Of a stretch of 14,547 bases of DNA, positions 1 through 8,031 are shown piece after piece; the stretch's first letter is position 1; the number at the start of each line of letters is the position of its first letter. Source of the DNA: JBAJNN01 sp036881905 (lineage in GTDB: Bacteria > Pseudomonadota > Alphaproteobacteria > Rhizobiales > Im1); NCBI GenBank assembly GCA_036881905.1, contig JBAJNN010000039.1:1-14547 (forward strand). Reading direction: 5' to 3'. The position numbers and the translations under genes were made by a program. The notes below the pieces were generated by a model. The model searched no databases. It had not been told where the DNA came from and worked only from the letters and a program-made list of their open reading frames with translations.

Positions 1-141
1 ACCTCAGATCAGCGCGCCGCAGACCTGCGCGTGTGGATCCCCCTCTACAATTGGCATCGACCACACGGTGCAATAAAAGATCAAACCCCAATCAGTCGCC
101 TCGGCCTAAACAAGGACAACCTATTGAGGCTCCACAGCTAG
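1..141 (+). CDS. IS481-like transposase, 3' end only
   Basis: The window opens inside this reading frame; 46 residues and a TAG stop are visible. The tail contains YNWHRPH followed by TPISRLGL and ends NLLRLHS, the usual C-terminus of IS481-family DDE transposases just after the catalytic core. The catalytic residues lie outside the window, so activity cannot be judged. The stop codon TAG lies at 139-141, just beyond the inferred end of the element, and appears to be provided by a CTAG in the flanking DNA. The element sits tail-to-tail against the broken antiporter gene on the other strand. Family assignment is from remembered family features and is fairly sure; IS3-family integrase cores are the main alternative. 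Confidence 0.8.
   Translation, partial: TSDQRAADLRVWIPLYNWHRPHGAIKDQTPISRLGLNKDNLLRLHS
114..136 (+). repeat. Inferred right terminal inverted repeat of the IS481-like element
   Basis: Read inward from the end on the complementary strand this begins TGTGGAGCCTCAATAGGTTG. That resembles the IS481 terminal repeat as I remember it (TGTGAAG, then CAATAGGTTG). It overlaps the last transposase codons, as is common in this family. The matching left end is outside the window, so the pairing cannot be checked here. Confidence 0.55.
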
Positions 142-142
142 C
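137..142. repeat. GCTAGC, probable IS481-type target duplication (one copy)
   Basis: The six bases directly after the inferred element end fit NCTAGN, the target that IS481 is known to choose and duplicate. The other copy would lie left of the window. The palindromic CTAG gives a TAG stop on both strands: the transposase stop at 139-141 (+) and the last stop of the antiporter reading at 138-140 (-). Confidence 0.45.
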
Positions 143-1487
143 CACGGGGCGAATTGTAATTTTTAAAGTTCAGCGTATCTCTAATGGTCTTACGGTTGGA
201 TGTGGTGACAGTGAAACCGGTTGCTACATAGATGATAGACAGTAAAGCCGAGAAAAAATCGAAATAAATAAACGGGATATAATCCAGTGTCTCTACCCCT
301 AAAATCCCGGAGACCTAAACTCCCCCAGCCGACCATGGAAGCGTTGGATCGTTCACCGTTCCGATATCTTCAAGGGTTCTGGACAAATTCTGTCGATCTA
401 TGCCGAATTTCTCAAACAATGGTTTCATGATCATACAGCTCATAGCCGCACAAAAACTGAATGAAGCCCCGACCATCAATGAAACAAAGGCCATTGGCAT
501 AGAACTCAGCATGATTTTACGGCGTGAGTTAAATTGATGAATCAACGTGGCGAGAATCCCGTTGATTGCTCCAGAACCGCCGAGTGCTCCTCCAAGTCCG
601 CCGGCTACAAAAAAAGCATTGCCAATGGATACATGGCGCTCATTCCACCACGGTTGAGCAATTCGTCAAGCGCCGCCACTCCCGATTGGATATGATAGCC
701 GTTATAGAGTGTGTCGGTAACATCGGCAATTGACGTTCCTTGCAGGACAATAGAGAGACGGCTGCCGGCTATCGCACCCGCCATGATTGCAATATAGGCA
801 GGCCATCCGCCGACAAGCAGAGGGACAACGACCGTAATCGGCAACATCGATAGCCAGCTGATGTTGAAGTGGTTTTTCAGGCCATCCACGATGTCGCTCA
901 CACGATTGATACTGTCCGGCGAAGCCGCGTTGTGTGGGGTGTTTATCAGCCCGACAATCGCGAAAGAGATCAGCGTCATGATAATGGCCGGCAATGTGGT
1001 CCACAGCGTTCTGCGGATGTGCAGGAACAAGTCAGTCCCCGCCAGTGCCGGCGCGAGGTTGGTACTGTCAGACAATGTGGATAGTTTGTCACCGAAATAC
1101 GCAACCGCTGATAATCGCTCCGGCCGTGATTGCAGGGGACATATTGAGAGCAGTGCCAACCCCCATCATGGCCAGCCCCATAGTGGCAATCGTGCCCCAT
1201 GACGTCCCGGTGGCCAGGAAGGCGATCATACATAAGAATACTGCTGAAACCAGAAAATATTTTGTCGATAGCAGCTTGAGTCCCGCATATATCAAAGTTG
1301 GTACCGTGCCCGATTCTATCCAGGCGCCAATTAAAGAGCCAACCGAAAGCAAAATCAGAATCAACGGAATGATCTTGCCGATCGATTGACAAATATGTTG
1401 TTCGATGTCGGAAAAATTATGACCTCCCAAGACGCCAACAACCATGGTAAATATAATCGCGATCACCATCACTAAACGTAAATCCAT
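138..1487 (-). pseudogene. nhaC: NhaC-family Na+/H+ antiporter, inactivated
   Basis: NhaC proteins are inner-membrane Na+/H+ antiporters of roughly 450-470 residues; about 450 codons are recoverable here by joining frames. Family signatures seen in order are ESGTVPTLIYAGLKLLS, FLATGTSWGT, AGAIISG, YFGDKLS with NLAPALAGTDLF, AGGLGGAL, NLSRTLEDIGTV and LPWSAGGV, then GVETLDYIPF. Lesions: an extra base near 1103 (GGTTGCG where GGTGCG restores GAYFGDK), loss of one base in the A-run at 609-615, and an in-frame TAG at 315-317, beyond which homology continues to about residue 440. Upstream of the ATG the same frame stays hydrophobic to a TAG at 1527-1529, so the original start may lie further up. 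The 3' end is cut by the IS481-like element. The family call is firm. A working product would need correction of all lesions. Confidence 0.85.
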
Positions 1488-1658
1488 ATCCAGTATGGCA
1501 TATCCTGAAAATATAATTATAATAACCTATAATATTATAAATAAAGATTTTTTAAACTCTATCGTTTCATGTAAAGATTAAAAATCTTATTTTTGAGTGC
1601 ATTCAGAAATTTTTATTTCAGAACTTTGCCTTGTCATGGTCTACTTGTTTTGGTAAAA
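1488..1658. other. AT-rich intergenic stretch
   Basis: Markedly richer in A and T than the flanks, with runs such as those around 1510-1560. No convincing coding frame or terminator hairpin was seen. It probably held the promoter of the antiporter gene, and it marks a change in base composition between the antiporter and the GIY-YIG remnant. Confidence 0.4.
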
Positions 1659-1853
1659 ATGTCGACAGTAAATCAACAGACAATAAGTCCACCTGATATA
1701 CAAAATGTTTCTTTGGTTACAGATCCCGTTCCATGCGTTTGCGCCCGGAAATTCCTTGACGAAATCAACCGGCGCATCGTTCGAGATCGGGTTAAATATG
1801 ACGTGGTGACCGACCACGCCGGGCTGATGGACATTGTAGGGTGCAAGGCATAA
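1659..1853 (+). CDS. Short hypothetical protein, possibly a 3' gene remnant
   Basis: A 64-residue frame from an ATG with no visible ribosome binding site; the frame also opens further upstream at a TTG (1593). The N-terminal third lies in AT-rich DNA and looks non-coding. From about residue 17 (TDPVPC, then KFLDEINRRIV and VVTDHAGLMDI) the composition becomes protein-like. Its stop overlaps the GTG start of the following GIY-YIG remnant by 13 bases, the arrangement of neighbouring operon genes. I do not recognise the family. It may be the C-terminal tail of a larger gene whose front was lost at the composition change. Confidence 0.3.
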   Translation: MSTVNQQTISPPDIQNVSLVTDPVPCVCARKFLDEINRRIVRDRVKYDVVTDHAGLMDIVGCKA

Positions 1854-2735
1854 GCAAGCCCCGCTCGATCAACATCTTTCTTCCCGACGGCGATACGAAC
1901 GGCATTCGCGTGGCGCATATTTTAATGTCGACGATCCAAGCGATTGCTTTCCGTCGCAACCAGTTACGACGGGTTCGAGAGGCATTCCCAGAAGATCGAG
2001 CGGCCGGGCGTTTATCCTGGCTCAGGAAGACGAACGGGACCGGCCATTTGCCTATATCGGCGAGTCCGAAAGCATCGGCACACAGCTTTCGTAACACAAT
2101 GCGAAAAAACCGGGCGCGCTTCGAAGGGCTTCTGGACCGACATCGTGGTCCTTGTCGGCAAGGACGAGAATTTGACCAAGAGCCATGTGCGATATACCGA
2201 ATCTTGCCTGATCCGCGGCGTTGAGGGAAATCCTCGCTGTTTGGTTCCCAGCACAAAGACGCGCCCGCGACGTCGCCGGCAAGCCGCCGCCATTCGGTCG
2301 TGCCGCCATGGATGAATTCGTAACTTAAGGCGAAGACCCTGGTCGGGAGTCTCAGGCGGGATCTGTTTGGTGAAATCCGCGCGCGAGTGCCGGACTCCAT
2401 GGCGCGGGATCGCGATCTTCCTTGGGCCTCGACAGGCTGGAGCCCACGATTTTTCTCCCGTGGCAAGGGGTTTGCGGCGGAGATGGAAGTCGGGCCGTCC
2501 GAGGACTTCGTCGCGAAGGCGGGATTCAAGGCGCGGGTCCCAACGACGCCAACGATCCCGCGAGGTGCTTCCACCCTTCGTCATACCCTTCTCGAAAAGG
2601 GTGTATTGTACGAAAAGACGATTTTTTCGTCTTCACCAGCGACTAGGGCTTCCCTTCCGCCGCCGCAATGGTGGTCGGGCAAGCGCGAAGGGCCGCATTC
2701 CTTGGAATGCTGCCTGATGGACGCACCTTTCAACC
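1841..2735 (+). pseudogene. GIY-YIG nuclease-like protein with DUF4357, heavily frameshifted
   Basis: The intact family has an N-terminal strand-rich segment, a GIY-YIG nuclease-like domain and a C-terminal DUF4357 domain, about 300 residues in all. Recoverable pieces, in order: KPRSINIFLPDGD and MSTIQAIAFRRNQL from a GTG start; ERPGVY, then (after a shift near 2013) FAYIGESESIGT, together giving the GVY...YIG signature; FWTDIVVLVGKDENLTKSHVRY; RAAMDEFV; FFSRGKGFAAEM and KARVPTTPTIPRGASTLR with LLEKGVL, which is DUF4357-like; DDFFVFTSD; and LPDGRTF. In-frame stops sit at 2092-2094 (probably from CAA), 2326-2328 and 2644-2646 (expected Tyr). At least five frame changes are needed, near 1990, 2013, 2130, 2262-2330 and 2608. 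It cannot make a full product. Such genes are often near restriction or defence loci; no partner is visible here. Confidence 0.75.
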
Positions 2736-2879
2736 TTTTTGTCGCTTGGGCGTCGAGTGGTGGGTCTGTCCGCCGTAATCAAGGCCGACAAGGCGATTGA
2801 CATTGCCTTTTAAGAAGAGGCCCGTGTTACGAATTTGCGAAATGTCGCCATGGGTAACGATCACCACCCCTGGGTGAGA
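2736..2879. other. Intergenic tail between the GIY-YIG remnant and the hydrolase gene
   Basis: Separates two convergent genes. No strong terminator with a T-run was seen for either strand. A short plus-strand frame ends at a TAA near 2813, with a protein-like patch (VVGLSAVIKADKAIDIAF), but it is too short to assign. Confidence 0.3.
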
Positions 2880-4058
2880 TCACCGGGCGGCGGCCTGATC
2901 GAGAAGCTTCTCAAGGAAATCGAGACAGTCTTCAAGCTGCGAAATCTCGATAAATTCATTGGGCTTGTGCGCCTGTTCGATACTGCCCGGACCGCAGATG
3001 AACGACGGGATACGCCCCCGTTTTTCAAACACGCCGCCTTCGGAGCCATAGGACACTTTGCCTGAAATGTCCGGGATGATGGTGCGCACCAGTTCAAATG
3101 CTTCGGTATCGGTGCAATCACCCATCCCCGGATAGGAGAAAATCGTCTCTAAAGTGAAGCCGGTTTCAGGTTTTTTGGCCTTCATTTCAGCTTCAAGGGT
3201 TCCGGCGATCCTGGTTTTGAGGCCTGAAATCGTCGATTCGGCGTCATGTTCCGGCAAATGGCGGATTTCAAAGGTAAATTCACAAAAACCCGGGGTGACG
3301 TTGGTTGCCGTCCCGCCGTTAATAGTGGTGATCGGCATGGTGCTGTGCGGGACGGTGAAATCGTAGTCAAACGGCCCGTTTTCCTCAAATTCGCGGGCCA
3401 TGTCGCCGATTATGCCGATGGCGCGTGCGGCATATTCGATGGCATTGACATGGTTTGGCGCAAAAGAGCTATGACCGGCGGTTCCGGTCACCGAAATCCG
3501 CAGCGAATATTTGCCCTTCTGGCCATTGATGATTTTCATCTCGGTCGGTTCCCCGATCACGGCCAGGCGCGGCGGGGTCCTCATCGCCGCCAAATGATCG
3601 ACCATCGGTCCAACGCCGATGCAGCCGACTTCTTCGTCATAGGACAGGCAGAAATGAAACGGGATCGCCAGATCGCGTTCGACCAATTCGGGAACCATCG
3701 CCAGAACGCAGGCGGAAAACCCCTTCATGTCGGCCGCGCCACGACCAAATAGCTTGCCGTCGCGTTCGCTCAGTTCAAAGGCCGGGCTGATCCAGCCGCT
3801 CTCAAGCGCCGGGACCACATCGCTATGACCGGAGAGCACGATGCCCGCCACGTCCTCAGGCCCGATGGTGGCCAGAAGACTGGCCTTTTCGCCGGTTTCG
3901 TCATGGAACAGCGTGGACTCGACGCCATATCGCGCAAGAGCGTCGCGCACAAAATGGATCAGGCCGAGATTCGAGTTCCTGCTCGTGGTGTCGAATGCCA
4001 CCAGCTTGCCGAGCAGACCGGTGGCGTTGCGGAGCCTGGACATATTCGGTTTGTTCAT
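2880..4058 (-). CDS. argE: M20-family metallohydrolase, acetylornithine deacetylase (ArgE)-like
   Basis: Predicted cytoplasmic zinc/cobalt amidohydrolase of 392 residues, a normal ArgE length. The M20 metal centre is complete: GHSDVVP (about 77-83, His and Asp), GRGAADMKG (bridging Asp about 110), DEEVGCIG (catalytic and binding Glu about 142-143), GEPTE (Glu about 170), AGHSS (dimerisation-domain His about 196) and GSIEQAHKPNEF (His about 364). I chose the ATG that overlaps the tctA stop as ATGA; upstream ATGs would lie inside tctA. ArgE removes acetyl from N-acetylornithine in arginine synthesis. However, as the last gene of a carboxylate-transporter operon it may instead deacylate an imported N-acyl amino acid or related amide. 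The M20 assignment is firm; the exact substrate is inferred. Confidence 0.88.
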   Translation of the reverse strand: MNKPNMSRLRNATGLLGKLVAFDTTSRNSNLGLIHFVRDALARYGVESTLFHDETGEKASLLATIGPEDVAGIVLSGHSDVVPALESGWISPAFELSERDGKLFGRGAADMKGFSACVLAMVPELVERDLAIPFHFCLSYDEEVGCIGVGPMVDHLAAMRTPPRLAVIGEPTEMKIINGQKGKYSLRISVTGTAGHSSFAPNHVNAIEYAARAIGIIGDMAREFEENGPFDYDFTVPHSTMPITTINGGTATNVTPGFCEFTFEIRHLPEHDAESTISGLKTRIAGTLEAEMKAKKPETGFTLETIFSYPGMGDCTDTEAFELVRTIIPDISGKVSYGSEGGVFEKRGRIPSFICGPGSIEQAHKPNEFIEISQLEDCLDFLEKLLDQAAAR

Positions 4059-5572
4059 TGCCATGCTTGTTGTTTCCGGCTCGCGACGCGCTCTTGCGAG
4101 CTTTCGCGCCATTTCCTCCATTGATAACGAATGGTCAGGATAACGGACAAAACGGTCAGAGTAAAGAAGACCAGCGAAATTGAAGAGTGGAAGAAGACGC
4201 CTACATCACCGCGCGAAATCGCCAGTGAACGCCGCATATTATCCTCGAACATCGGGCCCAGAATGAAAGCGATCAGGAACGGGGCGGCCGGAATATCCAA
4301 TAGCATCATGATAAAGCCGACGACGCCCATGACCAGCATGACCGTCACATCGAACGGGTTCGATGCGATCGAATAGACGCCGAATATGCACAAGATCAAA
4401 ATGCACGGCAGGAGCAACGTCTGGGGAATGCGCGAGATTTTGGCAAAGGCGCCTACCGTCAGCTTGCCCGCGACAAACAGGAAGACGGAGCTGAACAGGA
4501 TGCCGATGAACAGCGAATAAACCTCGCCAAGGTTGTTTTGGAACAGCAATGGGCCCGGTGTCAGACCATGGATCATGAAAGCGCCGAGCATGACGCCGGT
4601 AATGACATCACCCGGCACGCCAAGCGCTAGAAGCGGGATCAACGTCGCGCCGCAAGCGCCGTTATTGGCCGATTCCGCCGCGGCAACGCCTTCGATCTCA
4701 CCCTTGCCGAAGCGCTCGCGGTTTTTCGAGGCGCGGCGCGCTTCGCTGTAGGAGAAAAACGCTGAGGTCGAGGGACCGATCCCTGGAATGGCGCCGAGAA
4801 TCACACCGATGATCGAACCGCGGATAATGGATTTGACCGATTCGCGAAATTCCGAAAGGCTCAAGGCGTTATCGCCGAGTTTGAGGGCCTCGTTGTTGTC
4901 TTCGGGCCGGGAAACGATCAGTTTGATCAGTTCGGGCAGGGCAAACAGGCCGATCAGTACCGGCGCCACGCCGAGACCGGCTTTCATGTCTTCGCTCACC
5001 GCGAAGCGGAAGGACCCGTAGATGTCCTCGCCCACAGTCGCCAACAGCAGGCCCAGACAGGCCGAAGCAATCCCAAGAATCAGCGACCGGCCGGAAATGC
5101 CGGCCACGATCGTCAGCGAGAAGGTCATCAGCATGAAGAATTCCGGCGGACCGATCCGCAGCGCAAAAATCGCCAGCGGCATGGCCAGAAAGAACAAGGA
5201 GACGTTCGAAATAAAATCGCCGATGCAACTTGAAATCAGGGCCATGTTCAGCGCCTTGCCGCCTTTGCCCTGCAACGCCAGCGGATACCCGTCAAGGCCC
5301 GTGCAGGCGGCCGACGCCGTCCCGGGAGTCTTGATCAGGATGGCAGAAATAGATCCGCCATAGGTTGATCCTTTGTATAGGGCAATCAGAAGAAGAAGAC
5401 TGGTGACTGGCGGCAGAGAGAAGGTCAAGGGCAGCGCCAGGGTCACGGCCATGGTTCCGGTCAGGCCCGGAATGGCGCCGATGATTACACCGCCCCAGAC
5501 GCCGGCGAACATGGCCACAACATTCTGAAGGGTTGCGACAGCCTGGAAGGCGTAAACCAAATCATTCCACAT
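4055..5572 (-). CDS. tctA: Tripartite tricarboxylate transporter, large membrane subunit TctA
   Basis: 505 residues, the usual size of TctA, the translocating subunit of binding-protein-dependent secondary carboxylate transporters in the inner membrane. Both halves of the internal duplication show the family motif: GAIPGLTG near residue 32-39 and GAIPGIGPSTS near 260-270. Also present are KGSTYGGSISAILIKTPGT (about 67-85) and the conserved block EGVAAAESANNGACGATLIPLLALGVPGD region (about 294-322). Many hydrophobic segments run through the protein. The gene follows tctB after 29 bases and overlaps the hydrolase gene by 4 bases, so translation of the two is probably coupled. No damage was seen. 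The substrate cannot be read from the sequence. Confidence 0.95.
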   Translation of the reverse strand: MWNDLVYAFQAVATLQNVVAMFAGVWGGVIIGAIPGLTGTMAVTLALPLTFSLPPVTSLLLLIALYKGSTYGGSISAILIKTPGTASAACTGLDGYPLALQGKGGKALNMALISSCIGDFISNVSLFFLAMPLAIFALRIGPPEFFMLMTFSLTIVAGISGRSLILGIASACLGLLLATVGEDIYGSFRFAVSEDMKAGLGVAPVLIGLFALPELIKLIVSRPEDNNEALKLGDNALSLSEFRESVKSIIRGSIIGVILGAIPGIGPSTSAFFSYSEARRASKNRERFGKGEIEGVAAAESANNGACGATLIPLLALGVPGDVITGVMLGAFMIHGLTPGPLLFQNNLGEVYSLFIGILFSSVFLFVAGKLTVGAFAKISRIPQTLLLPCILILCIFGVYSIASNPFDVTVMLVMGVVGFIMMLLDIPAAPFLIAFILGPMFEDNMRRSLAISRGDVGVFFHSSISLVFFTLTVLSVILTIRYQWRKWRESSQERVASRKQQAWQ

Positions 5573-5601
5573 AAACGATGGGGCCTTCGATCACATCGGG
5601 G

Positions 5602-6120
5602 TTACAAAGTCGGAAAGTCGTGCGAAAACAGCATACCTTCAGGGAAGGGCGTGTGGACGAGTTCGGCAAACAGCAGATAGAGCACAATCGGGAAAACGAT
5701 CGTCAGGCCAAGCATCCAGAATTTGCGTTCAAACCTGCCGGTCATCACAAACAGGAGGCCAAGCAACAGCAGTGTTGCCGGAACAAATCCGATCACCGGC
5801 AGACCATGGCCAAAGGCCGCAAACACAAGCAGCAATCCGGCGAAACGCCCAATCGACTTTTTGTTGCGACTGATGCGATCACCAAGGCCGGCAATCCGGT
5901 CACCACCGGGTTTGCGCATTTTCAGGGCGGCGAAAACAATCGCAAGAAGACCCATGACAAGACCGAGACCCGCGACCGCGCGCGGCCACATGTCCGGCGG
6001 CGGGACAAAGCCGGGGATGAAAGACGGACCCTTTACATAGGCCGGGATCACAACGAACAGGACGAGGGCAAAGAACGCCGTTGCGACCAGCCCGGCAAGG
6101 AAATCGCGATTTCGGTTCAT
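5602..6120 (-). CDS. tctB: Tripartite tricarboxylate transporter, small membrane subunit TctB
   Basis: 172 residues with about four hydrophobic segments (roughly 8-27, 50-66, 91-125 and 136-153), matching the TctB/DUF1468 family, which pairs with TctA in the inner membrane. The segment after the first helix, FVPPPDMWPRAVAGLGLVMG, fits the family pattern of a proline-rich loop followed by helix 2. It lies between tctC (51 bases upstream) and tctA (29 bases downstream) in the standard order. TctB sequences are poorly conserved, so position and topology carry much of the call. The ribosome binding site is weak, and no alternative in-frame start looks better. Confidence 0.9.
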   Translation of the reverse strand: MNRNRDFLAGLVATAFFALVLFVVIPAYVKGPSFIPGFVPPPDMWPRAVAGLGLVMGLLAIVFAALKMRKPGGDRIAGLGDRISRNKKSIGRFAGLLLVFAAFGHGLPVIGFVPATLLLLGLLFVMTGRFERKFWMLGLTIVFPIVLYLLFAELVHTPFPEGMLFSHDFPTL

Positions 6121-6171
6121 GGGTTTTGTCTCGCAAGCAAAGTCTTGGGCTAAAGAACGTCTGAAGATGCC

Positions 6172-7161
6172 TTACTGGATATAACCGAACCTCTTGGCCA
6201 TGCCGTGATAGAGTTCAAACTGGTTTTTAACGAAGGCGGACGGATCGTCTTCACCGATGATTGAGATTGAACCGCGTTTCCTGGTAAGGTCGAGCCACTC
6301 TTTATCCTCGGCAAGGTTGCTCAAAATCTCCTGCCATTTGGCGACGACGTCTTCCGGCAGGCCTTTCGGTGCGTAAAGACCGCTCCAGCCGCCGACCCGA
6401 CCGGCCAGTTTCAGCCCGAGTTCCTTGGCGGTCGGGACATCCGGCAGGGCGTCCATGCGTTGCGGCGCATAGACCATCAGGGCGCGTATTTGACCGGCTT
6501 CGATATGCGGCATCAGGGACCCGGCGGCGATCGCCAGGAAATCGACATGACCGCCGAGAAGGGCCACGGCGAGGGCGCCGCCGCCTCTATACGGCACCAG
6601 GGTGGATGCTCTCAGCGGGTCGAGACCGACATCGGCCAGCAGGGCTTGAACGCTAAAGCCGTCAATCGCGGTGGGGCCGGACGCGGCATAGGTGGCAGCG
6701 CCGTTGCTTTCCTTGATCTTTGCGATCAGGTCATCAACGGTTTTGACATTCGAGTTGGCATTGACCGCCAGGATCATCGGGGTCGATTCCAGCATGCCGA
6801 GGAAGGTGTAGTCGTCCCAGCCGACCGGGCTGTCAGGGTAAACCGCCGGATAGAGCGCCATGCCGACACGCGACAGAAGCAGCGTGTATCCGTCCGGCTT
6901 GGCCTTGGAGACGAAGCGCGCGCCATTCATGCCGCCATTGCCGGTTTTGTTCACAACAACGATCGGCTGACCATTGGTCCAGTTGCGCGCGGTTTCGGCC
7001 AATGCGCGCGCGGCAAGGTCGGATGCGCCGCCGGCGCCGTATGGCGCGATAAGGATGATGGCTTTTTGTGGATAGCCTTCGGCATGGGCGTCGGCAACCA
7101 TGGTCGTCGTGGCGAGAATTGCAGCAGCAAACTTCGCCGCCTTCTTAAGCTGTCGAAACAT
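6172..7161 (-). CDS. tctC: Tripartite tricarboxylate transporter, periplasmic binding protein TctC
   Basis: 329 residues, a normal length for the TctC/Bug family. The start is set by GGGGAG at 7170-7175 with an 8-base spacer; the frame stays open upstream, but a longer product would bury the signal peptide. The N-terminus is a classic signal peptide: MFRQLKKAAK, a hydrophobic core, then a likely cut after AHA (about residue 27). The mature protein opens YPQKAIILIAPYGAGGASD, the family ligand-loop motif, followed by GNGGMNGARFVSKAKPDGYTLL-like sequence, the Bug hallmark. It should bind the substrate in the periplasm and deliver it to TctAB. TTT binding proteins recognise carboxylates such as citrate, dicarboxylates or amino acids; which one here is unknown. 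Confidence 0.93.
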   Translation of the reverse strand: MFRQLKKAAKFAAAILATTTMVADAHAEGYPQKAIILIAPYGAGGASDLAARALAETARNWTNGQPIVVVNKTGNGGMNGARFVSKAKPDGYTLLLSRVGMALYPAVYPDSPVGWDDYTFLGMLESTPMILAVNANSNVKTVDDLIAKIKESNGAATYAASGPTAIDGFSVQALLADVGLDPLRASTLVPYRGGGALAVALLGGHVDFLAIAAGSLMPHIEAGQIRALMVYAPQRMDALPDVPTAKELGLKLAGRVGGWSGLYAPKGLPEDVVAKWQEILSNLAEDKEWLDLTRKRGSISIIGEDDPSAFVKNQFELYHGMAKRFGYIQ

Positions 7162-7169
7162 TTCCGTAT

Positions 7170-7175
7170 CTCCCC
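7170..7175 (-). promoter_or_regulatory. Ribosome binding site of tctC
   Basis: GGGGAG on the minus strand, 8 bases before the ATG at 7159-7161. It decides the start because the reading frame continues open well upstream. Confidence 0.7.
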
Positions 7176-7209
7176 GGGTCATGGTGGCGAGCACTCCCTG
7201 CGTCACTCG

Positions 7210-7238
7210 ATCACAGCAAATCGGGGCCTTGGGGTCAA
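7210..7238 (-). promoter_or_regulatory. Candidate sigma-70 promoter of the tctCBA-hydrolase operon
   Basis: Minus strand: TTGACC (7233-7238, five of six to consensus), a 17-base spacer, then TGTGAT (7210-7215, four of six). It would start transcription near 7203 and give a leader of about 42 bases before the tctC ATG. No operator repeat was recognised, so regulation is unknown. Confidence 0.45.
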
Positions 7239-7390
7239 GGCCGAAATCTCGCTTCCCATTAAGATCGCCAAGGTGGCGGCGGATCACGGACCCGCGACAA
7301 TACCGGCTGGCGACGTTTGAGCGGATAGTGCCTGTCGCTCCAAAGCCAATGAAGCTCGGCCGGAGCGTCACGGACATAAGCCACATATCC

Positions 7391-7416
7391 ATAAAAAGAA
7401 GGCCGCCGCGGCGGCC
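7391..7416 (-). terminator. Rho-independent terminator, leftward
   Basis: A perfect 16-base palindrome (7401-7416, GGCCGCCGCGGCGGCC) is followed on the minus strand by TTCTTTTTA. This is a strong GC hairpin plus U-tract. It lies upstream of the tctC promoter, so it would end a leftward transcript coming from 7417-7900 and insulate the operon. No recognisable gene precedes it. Confidence 0.65.
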
Positions 7417-8031
7417 CATGCCCGACCAGGCCAAAGGTTCGCGCAAGGAGAGTGGAGCCCTGTCCTTGCCCAATGGAAGACCGCATGGTACCGTTTATCC
7501 GCACCATCGCCTTGAGCAGGTCGAGGCAAAGATCATGCCGGCCAATCCGGCCTGCAACATAAAGCGCTTGGGCTTCCATGGGCGAGGGGTTGCAACCGGA
7601 TCGGTCTGCCTGAACACGGGCAGGATCGGCGCGACAGGCTGAAAAAGTGGAAAGGCACAGAGCTTGAAAGACCACTCCTCCCACCAAAACGCTTCTTAGG
7701 CTTGATTGAGCAATCGCCAAACCAGAGTGAATGGGTGTGTCCATCCGTTCAATTCCGGTGATCTTAAAAAACCATGCGTAGCCGCGAAGGCCCGTCGTCC
7801 AGAGCATGGAAATCGATCCGTTTCCATAAGGGCCGCCTCCACCAAGGGGGGCGTATGGAGGCTTGCAATCTAGGTTGGGAAGCATTCAACGCTTAGAGCA
7901 TTCCAAGAATGTGTCGATCGGGAAAGCCAATTTTGCGGTTTTGAAAAAAGGAGGGGCTTGGTCTTCCATCGCAGCGATCATTCAGGCGTCTGGTTTCGAT
8001 CAAATGATGGCCTGAGAGGGAAATCTTGTGA
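7417..8031. other. Stretch without a recognised gene
   Basis: About 600 bases. A minus-strand frame runs through 7259-7885, but it crosses the terminator and its composition is not convincing. A second minus-strand frame ends near 7500 (reading FRQTDPVATPRPWKPKRF and then LQAGLAGMIFAS) but has no start codon. Either could be the remnant of the gene served by the terminator. The last 120 bases must carry the promoter of the glycosylase gene; I could not pick a clear -35/-10 pair. Confidence 0.35.

Noticed and set aside
33..245. Plus-strand frame at the left edge
   Set aside because: It is out of frame with the clear transposase tail and antisense to the antiporter 3' end.
2750..2815. Patch VVGLSAVIKADKAIDIAF, recalling the end of ORF6N-type phage regulators
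   Set aside because: Only about 20 residues, no start and no other part of the family nearby; too short to support a call.
6460..7320. Long plus-strand frame of 286 codons
   Set aside because: It is antisense to tctC, which has a signal peptide, ribosome site and family motifs; the antisense product has no recognisable features.
7259..7885. Minus-strand frame of 208 codons upstream of tctC
   Set aside because: It runs through the terminator hairpin and the operon leader, has no ribosome site, and its composition is not protein-like at either end.
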